Part shown: in pieces, positions 9,184 to 17,080 of the stretch | Layout of the letters: the number at the start of each line of letters is the position of its first letter | Position numbering within the stretch: the first letter of the stretch is position 1 | NCBI GenBank assembly: GCA_934395135.1 | Contig: CAKRRK010000002.1 | Location: 124,001 to 188,000, forward strand | Source: an uncultured Eubacteriales bacterium | GTDB lineage: Bacteria; Bacillota; Clostridia; Oscillospirales; Butyricicoccaceae | Reading direction: 5' to 3' | DNA length: 64,000 nt | The notes under the pieces: generated by a model | Seen by the model: only the letters and a program-made list of their open reading frames with translations | The model's database searches: none | Told to the model about the DNA's origin: nothing | Translations under genes and position numbers: made by a program

Positions 9184-9213
9184 ATTATACTCCTGTATTT
9201 TTTTCTTTGTCAA
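9184..9213 (-). promoter_or_regulatory. Promoter of the trp operon
   Basis: TTGACA and TATAAT on the minus strand are separated by 18 bases, both consensus hexamers. The start point should lie near 9177, at the head of the T-box. Confidence 0.88.
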
Positions 9214-9263
9214 CGACAAATCCATCAAGATTTCTCTGTCATCCGAATTTTTTTTGTGCGTTT

Positions 9264-10331
9264 TTACATATCCAGCGCCATGTCGCCGTATTGAATCCAT
9301 CCCTTTTTCCGGAACAGTTCGGAAAGGATCAGCGTAATGACGGCCGGTGCAACAAAGTGCATCACAAGGATCAGGACCATTGTATATCCCGGAGAGGCGC
9401 CCTCCGCCGTCATCGTCTGGAACGTCATTATCTGCCCTACAAGGCCGGAGGTTCCCATACCGGAACCGGTGGCGTTGTTCGTCATTTCCAGCACCTTGCT
9501 GGCAATGGGGCCCAAAATCGCGCTGGTAATAATCGGCGGCAGCCAAATCACCGGCTTTCGCACAATGTTTGGCACCTGCAGCATAGAGGTGCCGATCCCC
9601 TGGGCAATAAACCCGCCAAATTTATTTTCCCGATAACTTGCCACAGCAAACCCTATCATCTGCGCGCTGCAGCCAATGGTAGCGGCGCCGGCTGCAATGC
9701 CGGAAAGCCCTAAAATCACGCCAAGCGCCGCAGAACTGATGGGCAGTGTCAGAACCATCCCCATCACCACAGACACAATCACGCCCATCAGCACCGGCTG
9801 CTGTATCGTGCCCCAATTGATAAGATCACCCAGCGCCGTCATAAAGCCGGAAATCGGCGGTCCTACCAACAGCCCTACAATGGAACCGGACAAAATTGTG
9901 ACAATCGGGGTCACCAAAATGTCAACTTTCGTTTTTCCGGAGATCCGGCTGCCGATTTCAATGGCCACAACTGCCGCAATAAAGGCGCCCAGCGGCTCCC
10001 CAATTCCGGTCAGTGTCACAGCGCCCTCCACCAGAATGGCCCCGCTGATGATCTTGCTGGCAAAGCTTCCTACCATGCCTGCAACGCCGGCGGATACTGT
10101 CACAAGGGGCGACTGCCGGAACTTATGCGCAACTCCAATACCAATGCCGGCGCCTGTCATTGTTTTGGCAACGCTTGCAATGATATTCAGATATTCTCCC
10201 GCGGCACCGCCGATGAGCGCCGCAATCTGCGCCAGTATCGTCCCTACAATCAGGGTAGCAAACAGCCCCAGCGCCATGCCGGAAAGTCCGTCGATAAATA
10301 TGTGATTTAAAAACTTCTTCGCCTTCTCCAT
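9264..10331 (-). CDS. PTS EIIC type 2 / PfoR-like membrane permease
   Basis: This 355-residue polytopic protein (about 8-10 hydrophobic segments rich in Gly and Ala) matches the PTS_EIIC_2 (PfoR-type) family. Typical stretches are HIFIDGLSGMALGLFATLIVG at the N-terminus and GIGTSMLQVPNI and PPIITSAILGPI in the C-terminal half. No EIIA, EIIB or HPr gene is adjacent, so phosphotransfer-coupled uptake is not supported here. A GTG at 10343 overlaps the Shine-Dalgarno, and the ATG at 10331 with AAGGTGG eight bases upstream is preferred. The palindrome at 10359-10374 in its promoter resembles a NiaR operator, which suggests a niacin-related substrate. This is an inference. Confidence 0.75.
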   Translation of the reverse strand: MEKAKKFLNHIFIDGLSGMALGLFATLIVGTILAQIAALIGGAAGEYLNIIASVAKTMTGAGIGIGVAHKFRQSPLVTVSAGVAGMVGSFASKIISGAILVEGAVTLTGIGEPLGAFIAAVVAIEIGSRISGKTKVDILVTPIVTILSGSIVGLLVGPPISGFMTALGDLINWGTIQQPVLMGVIVSVVMGMVLTLPISSAALGVILGLSGIAAGAATIGCSAQMIGFAVASYRENKFGGFIAQGIGTSMLQVPNIVRKPVIWLPPIITSAILGPIASKVLEMTNNATGSGMGTSGLVGQIMTFQTMTAEGASPGYTMVLILVMHFVAPAVITLILSELFRKKGWIQYGDMALDM

Positions 10332-10358
10332 GGTTTCTTCCACCTTCTGTCATTTTAC

Positions 10359-10410
10359 AGGTGTCTTGACACCTTTGGAGCATCATATCACATTTTTCCG
10401 GAAGAATCAA
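10359..10410 (-). promoter_or_regulatory. Promoter with NiaR-like palindromic operator
   Basis: On the minus strand TTGATT (10410-10405) and TATGAT (10387-10382) are 17 bases apart. Just downstream, over the expected start point, lies the palindrome AGGTGTC-TT-GACACCT (10359-10374), seven-base perfect arms with a two-base centre. Its position suits a repressor. The core TGTC-N2-GACA resembles, as far as I recall, the NiaR (YrxA) niacin repressor box of Firmicutes. Confidence 0.55.
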
Positions 10411-10752
10411 TAGATATCCTGCATTTTAATAACCCTTCTCCCCTCCGCGACGCTTAGGAAGCTTTCGTTTTCGCCGTCGCAAAAAGCATCCGCCCCATTA
10501 AATGAAATGGATGCTTTTCCATTACCGTTTTATTCGAAGCCTTGCAGGTCTGCTTTCTGCGACACAAGACGATTCCCGGCCCCGCATACAGGGCTTCGCC
10601 GATGGCGGTAAAGGTCACAGCGCAGATTTCCGCCGCCCGGAATCTTTTCAAAAAGGTCCCTGCCCGAATCCGAAATTACAGCGATTGGATAAAAGCGGCT
10701 TCTATTTTTCTTATCGGTCGAAAACACGTCCTTTTCCGCCGTTCCAGGCAAA
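10411..10752. other. Intergenic stretch with possible decayed coding fragments
   Basis: No confident gene is present. On the minus strand two reading frames overlap in succession with plausible protein-like runs (YPIAVISDSGRDLFEKIP, then ICAVTFTAIGEALYAGPG), as if one gene had been frameshifted, but neither has a convincing start or ribosome site. An inverted repeat at 10482-10518 (AAAAGCATCC/GGATGCTTTT) closes the fragment and would end transcription on the minus strand. Confidence 0.3.
10482..10518 (-). terminator. Terminator-like inverted repeat
   Basis: Ten-base arms AAAAGCATCC and GGATGCTTTT flank a 17-base loop. On the minus strand the hairpin is followed by TTTTTGC. It follows the decayed fragment. 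Confidence 0.5.
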
Positions 10753-10781
10753 AAAGCGCCCTGCCGCGGCAGGACGCTTTT
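10753..10781 (-). terminator. Terminator of the perR-rubrerythrin operon
   Basis: AAAAGCGTCCTGCC pairs with GGCAGGGCGCTTTT on the minus strand, followed by TTTTTTGCC, 20 bases after the rubrerythrin stop. Confidence 0.85.
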
Positions 10782-10801
10782 GCATAACTTGTAAGAGACT
10801 A

Positions 10802-11341
10802 TTAATAATTTTCCGCCTTTTCCATAAAGTAGGATTGGGGATGCTTGCAGGCCGGACAAACGTCCGGAGCATCCTTTCCTGTGTGTACATAACCGCAGTT
10901 GCCGCATACCCACCGGATTTCCTCTTCTTTTTGGAAAACCTTTCCGGAACGAACATTTTCCAAAAGCTTTCTGTAGCGTATTTCATGTTCTTTTTCTACT
11001 TCCGCAACCTTTTCAAACGATGCGGCAATGTCATCAAACCCTTCCGCGCGAGCTTCCTCGGCAAAGGTTTTGTACATATCCACCCATTCATAGTGCTCGC
11101 CCGCCGCCGCGTCTTCCAGGTTCTTATCCGTAGAAGAAATGCCGTCGTTCAGCAGCTTGTACCAAAGCTTGGCATGCTCTTTTTCATTTGCCGCAGTTTC
11201 TTCAAAAATTTGCTGAATCTGGACATAGCCATCTTTTTTGGCCTGCGAGGCAAAATAGGTATATTTGTTCCGCGCCTGGGATTCCCCGGCAAACGCCGCC
11301 ATTAGATTCTGTTCTGTTTTGCTCCCTTTCAATCTGGACAT
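10802..11341 (-). CDS. Rubrerythrin
   Basis: This 179-residue non-haem iron peroxidase reduces hydrogen peroxide in anaerobes. Residues 1-140 form the ferritin-like diiron domain with AFAGESQARNKY, EETAANEKEHAK and EVEKEHEIRYRKLL supplying the iron ligands. Residues 145-175 are a C-terminal rubredoxin-like domain with CGNCGYVHTG and CPACKH. It is the last gene of the perR operon, with a stable hairpin in the 75-base gap upstream. Confidence 0.96.
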   Translation of the reverse strand: MSRLKGSKTEQNLMAAFAGESQARNKYTYFASQAKKDGYVQIQQIFEETAANEKEHAKLWYKLLNDGISSTDKNLEDAAAGEHYEWVDMYKTFAEEARAEGFDDIAASFEKVAEVEKEHEIRYRKLLENVRSGKVFQKEEEIRWVCGNCGYVHTGKDAPDVCPACKHPQSYFMEKAENY

Positions 11342-11361
11342 AGATAATCCTCCTTATAGAA

Positions 11362-11393
11362 ATATACAGAGAGGGCGGTCCCCCTCTGTATAT
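11362..11393 (-). other. Intercistronic hairpin
   Basis: ATATACAG...CTGTATAT with inner G/C pairs forms a long hairpin between the two peroxidase genes. It is not followed by a clear T run, so it may be a processing or stability element rather than a terminator. Confidence 0.5.
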
Positions 11394-11416
11394 AGTCTGT
11401 TCCAAATTTTCAGATA

Positions 11417-11959
11417 TTAACCAAAATATCTTTTCAAAAGGCCGGCAAACGCTTTGCCGTGTCTCGCTTCATCCCTTGCCATTTCATGCACGGTGTCATG
11501 GATCGCGTCGAGGTTTGCCGCCTTCGCGCGCTTTGCCAAGTCAAATTTGCCGGCGGTCGCACCGTTTTCTGCTTCCACGCGCATTTCCAGATTCTTCTTT
11601 GTAGAATCTGTCACAACTTCACCCAAAAGTTCTGCAAATTTTGCCGCATGCTCCGCTTCCTCATAGGCAGCCTTTTCCCAGTACAGGCCAATTTCCGGAT
11701 AACCTTCCCGGTGTGCTACTCTTGCCATTGCCAGATACATGCCAACCTCGGTGCATTCGCCGTTGAAGTTTGCTCTGAGATCCTCCATAATGTCTTCGCT
11801 GACGCCCTGCGCAACACCTACGACATGCTCTGCCGCCCAAGACATTTCACCTTTCTGCTCGGTGAACTTTGCGCTCGGCGCGCCGCACTGCGGACATTTA
11901 TCCGGAGCACCGGCACCTTCATACACATACCCACATACCTGACATACAAACTTTGCCAT
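11417..11959 (-). CDS. Reverse rubrerythrin (NADH peroxidase component)
   Basis: The 180-residue protein has the domains of rubrerythrin in reverse order. Residues 1-35 are a rubredoxin domain (CQVCGYVYEG, CPQCGAPSAKF) and residues 45-180 a ferritin-like diiron domain with GECTEVGMYLAMARVA, YEEAEHAAKFAELLGE and ARDEARHGKAF. Such proteins are strong peroxidases in clostridial oxidative defence under PerR control. It starts 26 bases after the perR stop, with AGGAGG upstream. Confidence 0.95.
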   Translation of the reverse strand: MAKFVCQVCGYVYEGAGAPDKCPQCGAPSAKFTEQKGEMSWAAEHVVGVAQGVSEDIMEDLRANFNGECTEVGMYLAMARVAHREGYPEIGLYWEKAAYEEAEHAAKFAELLGEVVTDSTKKNLEMRVEAENGATAGKFDLAKRAKAANLDAIHDTVHEMARDEARHGKAFAGLLKRYFG

Positions 11960-11985
11960 AATCGTTTCCTCCTAAAATAAAAGTT

Positions 11986-12372
11986 TTAATGATTTTGGTT
12001 TTGAAAACATTCTTTGCATACACCTTCAATTGCGACGCACACATGCTCGCAGGCAACGCCGGTCTGCCGGAGAACTTCCTCCTTCAGCAATTCAAAGTCA
12101 TAGACATAATCGCTGACTTTTCCGCATTTTTTGCAGATTACATGGTTGTGGGGCATAATGTTTCCGTCATAGCGGTCCGCGCCGCCGGAAACCTGCACTT
12201 TCAAAATATCTCCATGCTTTGAAAGGAAATTCAGGTTACGGTAAACCGTACCGAGGCTGATGGTAGGATCCTCCGTTTTGGCAATGTGATAAACTTCATC
12301 GGCGTTGGGATGAATCAGATTCTGTTTTATCACCTGCAAAATCAATTCCCGCTGCCTGGAATATCTTGCCAT
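11986..12372 (-). CDS. perR: Peroxide-sensing Fur-family repressor PerR
   Basis: This 128-residue regulator has an N-terminal winged helix (SLGTVYRNLNFLSKHG is the recognition region) and a C-terminal metal domain. Two CxxC pairs (CKKC, CKEC) bind structural zinc, and a regulatory-site set is visible (NLIHPNADEVY, GGADRYDG, PHNH). The ATG at 12372 has AAAGGAG seven bases upstream, and an earlier in-frame ATG overlaps that ribosome site. It heads the operon with two peroxidases, its expected targets. A 13-base palindrome at its start point suggests autoregulation. Confidence 0.9.
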   Translation of the reverse strand: MARYSRQRELILQVIKQNLIHPNADEVYHIAKTEDPTISLGTVYRNLNFLSKHGDILKVQVSGGADRYDGNIMPHNHVICKKCGKVSDYVYDFELLKEEVLRQTGVACEHVCVAIEGVCKECFQNQNH

Positions 12373-12399
12373 TGGATAACTCCTTTCCATAATTTAATT

Positions 12400-12446
12400 A
12401 GTAACTATTACTGTTATTAGTATAGCATAGATTTCCCGTTTGTCAA
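12400..12446 (-). promoter_or_regulatory. Promoter and candidate operator of the perR operon
   Basis: TTGACA (12446-12441) and TATACT (12424-12419) on the minus strand are 16 bases apart. The palindrome AGTAA-CTA-TTACT (12400-12412) covers the expected start point and lies in an AT-rich context like Fur/PerR boxes. Confidence 0.7.
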
Positions 12447-12469
12447 CACCTTTTTTTCATTTTTTCAAT

Positions 12470-12498
12470 TTGACAGGTTATTTTATTTTTGATATACT
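12470..12498 (+). promoter_or_regulatory. Promoter of the GNAT gene
   Basis: TTGACA at 12470-12475 and TATACT at 12493-12498 are 17 bases apart, about 40 bases before the start codon. It is back to back with the perR promoter. Confidence 0.8.
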
Positions 12499-12539
12499 GA
12501 GAGGAAATTTTATCTGTTTCTTCGGAGGTTTTTTGTATC

Positions 12540-13091
12540 GTGAAGCCCACCTATCGCACCATTCTGTCTCAAACAGAAGAAATCCAGTCTATATTTCGTC
12601 CAGTCTACAAATTGCTTTGTCAGAGCTTTCCCCCCAACGAAAAGCGGGACTTTGCAGGCCAGCAGCGTCTTCTGCTTCATCCCTGTTACAGCCTGTTTAC
12701 TGCGGCGGAAAATCAAAAACTGCTGGGGATCATTGCCGCCTGGAATTTTCCATCCTTCCGTTATATAGAGCATTTTGCTATCTCCCCCGCCTGCCGGAAT
12801 CTGGGACTTGGCAGCGAGATGCTGGGGCAGTTTATGTCCCAGTCCCAAAAGCCGGTGGTTTTGGAAGTGGAACCGCCGGACGGCGCTCTTTCCGTCCGGC
12901 GCATCGGATTCTATCAGCGAAACGGCTTTGCGCTCCACTCCTTCCCGTACCGGCAGCCTCCGCTGAACAAAGGGGATGATTTTACCCCGCTGCTGCTGAT
13001 GAGCACCCATTCTGCCCTTTCCCAGGAACAATTTATCCGGGTGCGGGACACGCTGTACCAGGAAGTTTACCGCTATGCCCCCGTTGATTGA
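12540..13091 (+). CDS. GNAT family N-acetyltransferase
   Basis: This 183-residue protein has a GNAT core: IIAAWNF on the central strands, YIEHFAISPACRNLGLGSEML as motif A for acetyl-CoA (residues 77-98), LEVEPP, and RRIGFYQRNGF as motif B. The substrate cannot be told. The start is GTG at 12540 with GGAGG eleven bases upstream. It is transcribed alone, divergently from perR, and ends at a bidirectional terminator. Confidence 0.82.
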   Translation: MKPTYRTILSQTEEIQSIFRPVYKLLCQSFPPNEKRDFAGQQRLLLHPCYSLFTAAENQKLLGIIAAWNFPSFRYIEHFAISPACRNLGLGSEMLGQFMSQSQKPVVLEVEPPDGALSVRRIGFYQRNGFALHSFPYRQPPLNKGDDFTPLLLMSTHSALSQEQFIRVRDTLYQEVYRYAPVD

Positions 13092-13144
13092 CGACATCCC
13101 GCGGCCTCCGGCCGCGCCGTTTTAAAAAATATTGCAATACAACA

Positions 13145-13181
13145 AATCAGGCGGAAAGACCAATGGTCTTTCCGCCTGATT
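13145..13181. terminator. Bidirectional terminator between GNAT gene and iolE
   Basis: A perfect inverted repeat with 17-base arms starting AATCAGGCGG and a three-base loop lies between two convergent genes. Confidence 0.75.
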
Positions 13182-13220
13182 GCGTTATGAAAAGATGACA
13201 GCCGTGGTTTCAGCACTGTT

Positions 13221-14150
13221 TTAGATGCCCAAAATCTGGCGGAGATACTCTCTGCCCTCTCTCGCATAAAACAGCGGTTCTTCCGGTGCGGTCGCCGGAT
13301 CCTGATCCGCCTCGATAAGCAGCCAGCCCTTATAGCCGACATCTGCCAGTTCCTGCAGGATTGGCTCATAAACCGTATCACCATCCCCTGGAACTGTGCA
13401 GCAACCGAGATGCACCGCATCCAAATAGGTCAGGTTTTCCTGGCGAACCTTGCGGAGCACTTCCTTGCGAACGCTCTTCAAATGCACATATCCAATCCGG
13501 GATGCAAACTTGTGCGCCATTTCCGCGGAATCAATATCATAAAAATCAAAATGGGAGTCGTCAAAACAAAGGCTCATAGCCTCCTCCGGCACATCGTTCA
13601 GCAGCCGCTCCACTTCATCCGGGAAACACACTACGGTGCCAAGATGGTGGTGATAGGTCATTTTCTTGCCTCTGTCCGCCGCAATTTTACCCAGCTTTTT
13701 AAAGCCTTCTACCATCCGTTTCCATTCCTCAACGGAAAGTACCGGCTTTTCCCCGAAAATCGGGCGGGTTCTGCTCTGCTGAATGCTGTAAGACTGCTCG
13801 CATACATTAATGCCGTCAGAACCTACAACGTCCAAATAGTCCAACATCGCCAGAAAACGCTTTTCGTTTTCTTCATAAGGCTGGGTCGCAAGAAACGCGG
13901 AGAACCATTCACTGGCAACCCGCAGACCGCGCAGATCCAGCTTTGCTTTTACCATGTGAGGATCTTTATCCAAAAACAGGTTATTGATTTCACATCCGTC
14001 ATATCCTGCCAGCGCAATCTCGGAAATCGCCATTTCCATGGTGTTTTCTTTTCCGAAGTCCGGGTTGTCATCGTTGCGCCATGCGTTTGGCCCAATGCCA
14101 ATCAGAATGTCGCCCTTGGGGAATGTCACGGTTTTGGTTGGTTTTTTCAT
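13221..14150 (-). CDS. iolE: Inosose dehydratase (IolE-like sugar phosphate isomerase/epimerase fold)
   Basis: The 309-residue AP-endonuclease-2-type TIM barrel resembles IolE, which dehydrates 2-keto-myo-inositol (inosose) in inositol breakdown. It shares GIGPNAWRNDDNP near the N-terminus, VCEQSYSIQQSRT, MTYHHHLGTVV (metal-ligand region), CFDDSHFDFYD, VHLKSVR, TVPGDGD and EADQDP. The ATG at 14150 has AGGAGGAG eight bases upstream. It is monocistronic here, and other iol genes are absent nearby, although a likely inosose dehydrogenase lies 16 kb away at 29999-31168. A related epimerase activity is possible. Confidence 0.82.
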   Translation of the reverse strand: MKKPTKTVTFPKGDILIGIGPNAWRNDDNPDFGKENTMEMAISEIALAGYDGCEINNLFLDKDPHMVKAKLDLRGLRVASEWFSAFLATQPYEENEKRFLAMLDYLDVVGSDGINVCEQSYSIQQSRTRPIFGEKPVLSVEEWKRMVEGFKKLGKIAADRGKKMTYHHHLGTVVCFPDEVERLLNDVPEEAMSLCFDDSHFDFYDIDSAEMAHKFASRIGYVHLKSVRKEVLRKVRQENLTYLDAVHLGCCTVPGDGDTVYEPILQELADVGYKGWLLIEADQDPATAPEEPLFYAREGREYLRQILGI

Positions 14151-14348
14151 AATTCTTCTCCTCCTAAGCATACGAACAGATATTTCTATGTTAACTTTTT
14201 ATACCTCTTGTTTTCCAGGCCGCCAACACCCGGGCCGCCCGGATATTCTTCAAATTTGCTTATAAAAACATTCCGCATTCTACCGCGTCCGGCAGAATGG
14301 GCCAATCTGCAAAAAAACAGTTGGTTATTCAAAAACGCTTCGAATTTT

Positions 14349-14404
14349 ACCAACACTTCACCAACACTGCACTTTCATTATATCATGAAGCGTTCCACTG
14401 TCAA
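14349..14404 (-). promoter_or_regulatory. iolE promoter with downstream direct repeats
   Basis: TTGACA (14404-14399) and TATAAT (14382-14377) on the minus strand are 16 bases apart. Just downstream lie two direct copies of ACCAACACT (14349-14357 and 14360-14368) with an 11-base period, suited to a regulator on one helix face. The leader to the ATG is about 220 bases. Confidence 0.65.
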
Positions 14405-14666
14405 TATCAAAAAAAGTCAAAAAACTATCCTTTTTTTGTGGAAACATTCCAAAGAAAATCCGCTGTTTTTATTAATAAATTCTGCTCTCCACTTTCTCAC
14501 CAAACAAGATGGGAGACACATGCGCAAACGGCGTGCCCCCTGTCTCGCGGAACCGCCGCGTTTTTCCGCCCTGTCTGTTGCAGTTTGTTCCAACCATCGC
14601 CGCGAAGTGCCGCGTTCCTTTTTCGTCTCCAGCGGTTGCCCGTTCCCGTAAAATTGCCCCAAAAAA
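14405..14666. other. Intergenic region, nothing recognised
   Basis: Between the iolE promoter and the lysA terminator I see only AT-rich sequence and short arginine-rich frames without ribosome sites. No gene is supported. Confidence 0.5.
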
Positions 14667-14696
14667 ATCCCTGCGTTCCAAATGGAACGCAGGGAT
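14667..14696 (-). terminator. Terminator of lysA
   Basis: ATCCCTGCGTTCC pairs with GGAACGCAGGGAT around AAAT, followed on the minus strand by TTTTTTT, 15 bases after the lysA stop. Confidence 0.88.
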
Positions 14697-14710
14697 CAAA
14701 ACGATTTCTT

Positions 14711-15979
14711 TTAGCGGGCACGCTTGGGCAAAATACCAGTAAAATCAAAGGTTGCAAAATAATCTTCCGGCGTCTCCGCACGGCGGAGCAGTTCTGTGCT
14801 GCCATCCTCCTTCAGCAGGATCTCCGCGCTCCGAAGCTTGCCGTTGTAATTGTAGCCCATTGCAAAACCATGGGCGCCGGTATCATGAATCACCAGATAA
14901 TCCCCTATGTTGATTTCCGGCAGCATCCGGTCCACCGCAAACTTGTCGTTATTCTCGCATAACCCGCCGGTTACATCATACTTGTGGTCACAGGGCGCGT
15001 TTTCCTTTCCCAGCACGGTAATATGATGGTATGCACCATACATCGCCGGCCGCATCAGGTTTGCAGCGCAGGCGTCCAGTCCGATGTATTCCTTGTAAGT
15101 ATGCTTCTGGTGGATATTCTGCGCCACCAGGCAGCCGTAAGGCCCGGTGATAAACCGCCCCATTTCGGTATAAATCGCCACATCGTCCATCCCGGCCGGC
15201 GTCAAAATTTCCTCATAGGCTTCCCTTACGCCCTCTCCAACCTTCATAATGTCATTGGGCTTCTGATCCGGACGGTAAGGAATGCCGACGCCGCCGGACA
15301 GATTGATAAACGCAATATGTACGCCGGTTTCCTCCCGCAGTTCTACCGCGGTCTCAAACAGAATCTTTGCCAACACCGGATAGTATTCATTCTGCACCGT
15401 GTTGCTGGCAAGAAACGCATGAATGCCAAAATGCTTCACACCCTTTGCCTTGAGCTTTAAGAAAGCTTCTTTCAGCTGTGTACGCGTCATGCCGTATTTG
15501 GCCTCTGCCGGCGTGTCCATAATCTGGTTGTTAATGGCGAAATCCCCGCCGGGATTGTAGCGGCAGCTCATAGTTTCCGGGAAGGGCGCGATGCCTTCAA
15601 AAAAATCAATGTGCGTGATATCGTCAAAGTTTATAATGGCGCCAAGCTTTGCCGCCAGCGCAAAATCCTGCCGCGGCGTTACGTTGGAAGAAAACATAAT
15701 GTCATGCCCGTGTATTCCGCAGGCGTCGCTCATCAACAGCTCCGTGTAGGAGGAGCAGTCCGCCCCAAAGCCTTCTTCCTTGAGAATTTTTAAAATCCCC
15801 GGTGTAGGTGTCGCCTTCACCGCAAAAAATTCCTTAAACCCTTTGTTCCAGGCAAACGCTGCTTTGAGTTGTCTTGCGTTTTCCCGAATCCCTTTTTCAT
15901 CATACAAATGGAACGGCGTGGGATACTTTTTGGCGAGATCCTGCACCTGCTCCAGTGTAACAAACGTTTTCTTTTCCAC
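14711..15979 (-). CDS. lysA: Diaminopimelate decarboxylase
   Basis: The 422-residue fold-III PLP enzyme decarboxylates meso-diaminopimelate to lysine. The PLP lysine is in EFFAVKATPTP (about residue 54), GGVGIPYRP binds phosphate, TEMGRFITGP is a conserved strand, and the active-site Cys is in LCENNDKFA. The start is GTG at 15979 with GGAGG eight bases upstream, and the family N-terminus PTPFHLYDE follows. It is monocistronic with its own promoter and terminator. Carboxynorspermidine decarboxylase is a paralogous alternative, but the motifs and length favour LysA. Confidence 0.85.
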   Translation of the reverse strand: MEKKTFVTLEQVQDLAKKYPTPFHLYDEKGIRENARQLKAAFAWNKGFKEFFAVKATPTPGILKILKEEGFGADCSSYTELLMSDACGIHGHDIMFSSNVTPRQDFALAAKLGAIINFDDITHIDFFEGIAPFPETMSCRYNPGGDFAINNQIMDTPAEAKYGMTRTQLKEAFLKLKAKGVKHFGIHAFLASNTVQNEYYPVLAKILFETAVELREETGVHIAFINLSGGVGIPYRPDQKPNDIMKVGEGVREAYEEILTPAGMDDVAIYTEMGRFITGPYGCLVAQNIHQKHTYKEYIGLDACAANLMRPAMYGAYHHITVLGKENAPCDHKYDVTGGLCENNDKFAVDRMLPEINIGDYLVIHDTGAHGFAMGYNYNGKLRSAEILLKEDGSTELLRRAETPEDYFATFDFTGILPKRAR

Positions 15980-16042
15980 CTGCTGCGCCTCCGTAGTTTT
16001 ATGGTAAATTTATGAGAATACTATCATAATGATACGGTTTTT

Positions 16043-16071
16043 ATTATATTATGTTCTCTTCCCCTTGTCAA
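16043..16071 (-). promoter_or_regulatory. Promoter of lysA
   Basis: TTGACA and TATAAT on the minus strand are 17 bases apart, with a leader of only about 55 bases. No lysine riboswitch is visible. Confidence 0.85.
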
Positions 16072-16148
16072 CACAGCCGGTGGGCTTCTTTCCGGATTTT
16101 TGGAATGAATGGATGCCACCCTAATATACTGGCTAAGGGGTGAAACAT

Positions 16149-16946
16149 TTGAATATCAACAAATTGGTGAACAAAGTATTGTGCTGCCTTGGCGGCGTGT
16201 TTGTGGTGATGTGCCTCATTCTGGCAGTCTATCAACAGTTCGGCCCACCGGCTGTCACTGCTTCTGCAAACAACTGGGGATTGAGTTTTCCGAACAATGG
16301 GGAAACCCCTGTGGGCAACGCCTCGTCCGAAACGCTGAAGGAATGGAATGCCTATTACTGCGCGCCGGCAGAAGAGAAAAAAATCTATCTGACGTTTGAC
16401 GCAGGGTATGAAAACGGATATACGCCACAGATTCTGGACGCGCTGAAACAGCACAATGTGCCGGCGGCGTTCTTCCTTGTGGGCAATTATGTGGAGACCG
16501 CCCCGGATTTGGTGGCCCGAATGGCGGCGGAGGGGCATCTCGTATGCAATCACACCTATCACCATCCAGATATGTCGAAAATTTCCGACAAGGAAGCCTT
16601 TTCCCAGGAACTTTCGTCTCTCGAAGAACTATGTCTGGAAACCACCGGCTGCCAAATGCAGAAGATCTACCGCCCGCCGCAGGGGAAATTCAGCGAAGAA
16701 AACCTGCAGGCCGCCAAGGAGTTGGGCTATACCACGTTCTTTTGGAGTCTCGCCTATGTGGACTGGTACACAGACGACCAGCCCACCCATGAAGAAGCCT
16801 TTGACAAACTGTTGAACCGCATCCATCCCGGCGCCATTGTCCTGCTTCACAGCACATCGCAAACCAACGCCGAAATCCTGGATGAACTCCTGACAAAATG
16901 GGAGGACATGGGATACACTTTCGGCAGCCTGACGGAACTGCTGTGA
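16149..16946 (+). CDS. pdaA: Polysaccharide (delta-lactam-type) deacetylase, PdaA-like
   Basis: This 265-residue CE4 deacetylase probably removes N-acetyl groups from cortex or wall peptidoglycan. A membrane anchor or signal segment (about residues 8-32) is followed by the NodB domain: YLTFDAGYENGYTP (motif 1, with Ala after the Asp, as PdaA proteins often vary here), NHTYHHPDM (metal histidines), YRPPQGKF, YVDWYTDD and VLLHSTS. The start is likely TTG at 16149, since AAGGGGTGA eight bases upstream matches the 16S tail. A GTG at 16140 lies inside that site. PdaA proteins act in spore cortex formation. Confidence 0.85.
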   Translation: MNINKLVNKVLCCLGGVFVVMCLILAVYQQFGPPAVTASANNWGLSFPNNGETPVGNASSETLKEWNAYYCAPAEEKKIYLTFDAGYENGYTPQILDALKQHNVPAAFFLVGNYVETAPDLVARMAAEGHLVCNHTYHHPDMSKISDKEAFSQELSSLEELCLETTGCQMQKIYRPPQGKFSEENLQAAKELGYTTFFWSLAYVDWYTDDQPTHEEAFDKLLNRIHPGAIVLLHSTSQTNAEILDELLTKWEDMGYTFGSLTELL

Positions 16947-17005
16947 GGCCCTGTTTTCTCTTCAAATCAGCGAGAATGTCCCGCGCAGACCCCACATGTT
17001 GCAAC

Positions 17006-17042
17006 AAACCATGGCAATTCCGGAACGGGATTGCCATGGTTT
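17006..17042. terminator. Bidirectional terminator between pdaA and aroF
   Basis: AAACCATGGCAAT and ATTGCCATGGTTT are perfect arms around an 11-base loop, between convergent genes. Confidence 0.7.
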
Positions 17043-17080
17043 GTTCTGTTTGCTGTGCGTTTTTCCGTTTGCCGCACCCT

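Noticed and set aside
10359..10374. The palindrome as a terminator hairpin
   Set aside because: The seven-base arms enclose only a two-base centre, which cannot form a normal loop, and no T run follows; an operator is more likely.
13410..14651. 413-residue open frame on the plus strand
   Set aside because: It is mostly antisense to iolE and continues into AT-rich intergenic sequence; no start signal or recognisable domain.
15980..16042. Lysine riboswitch before lysA
   Set aside because: The leader is only about 55 bases, too short for the aptamer, and no matching elements are present.
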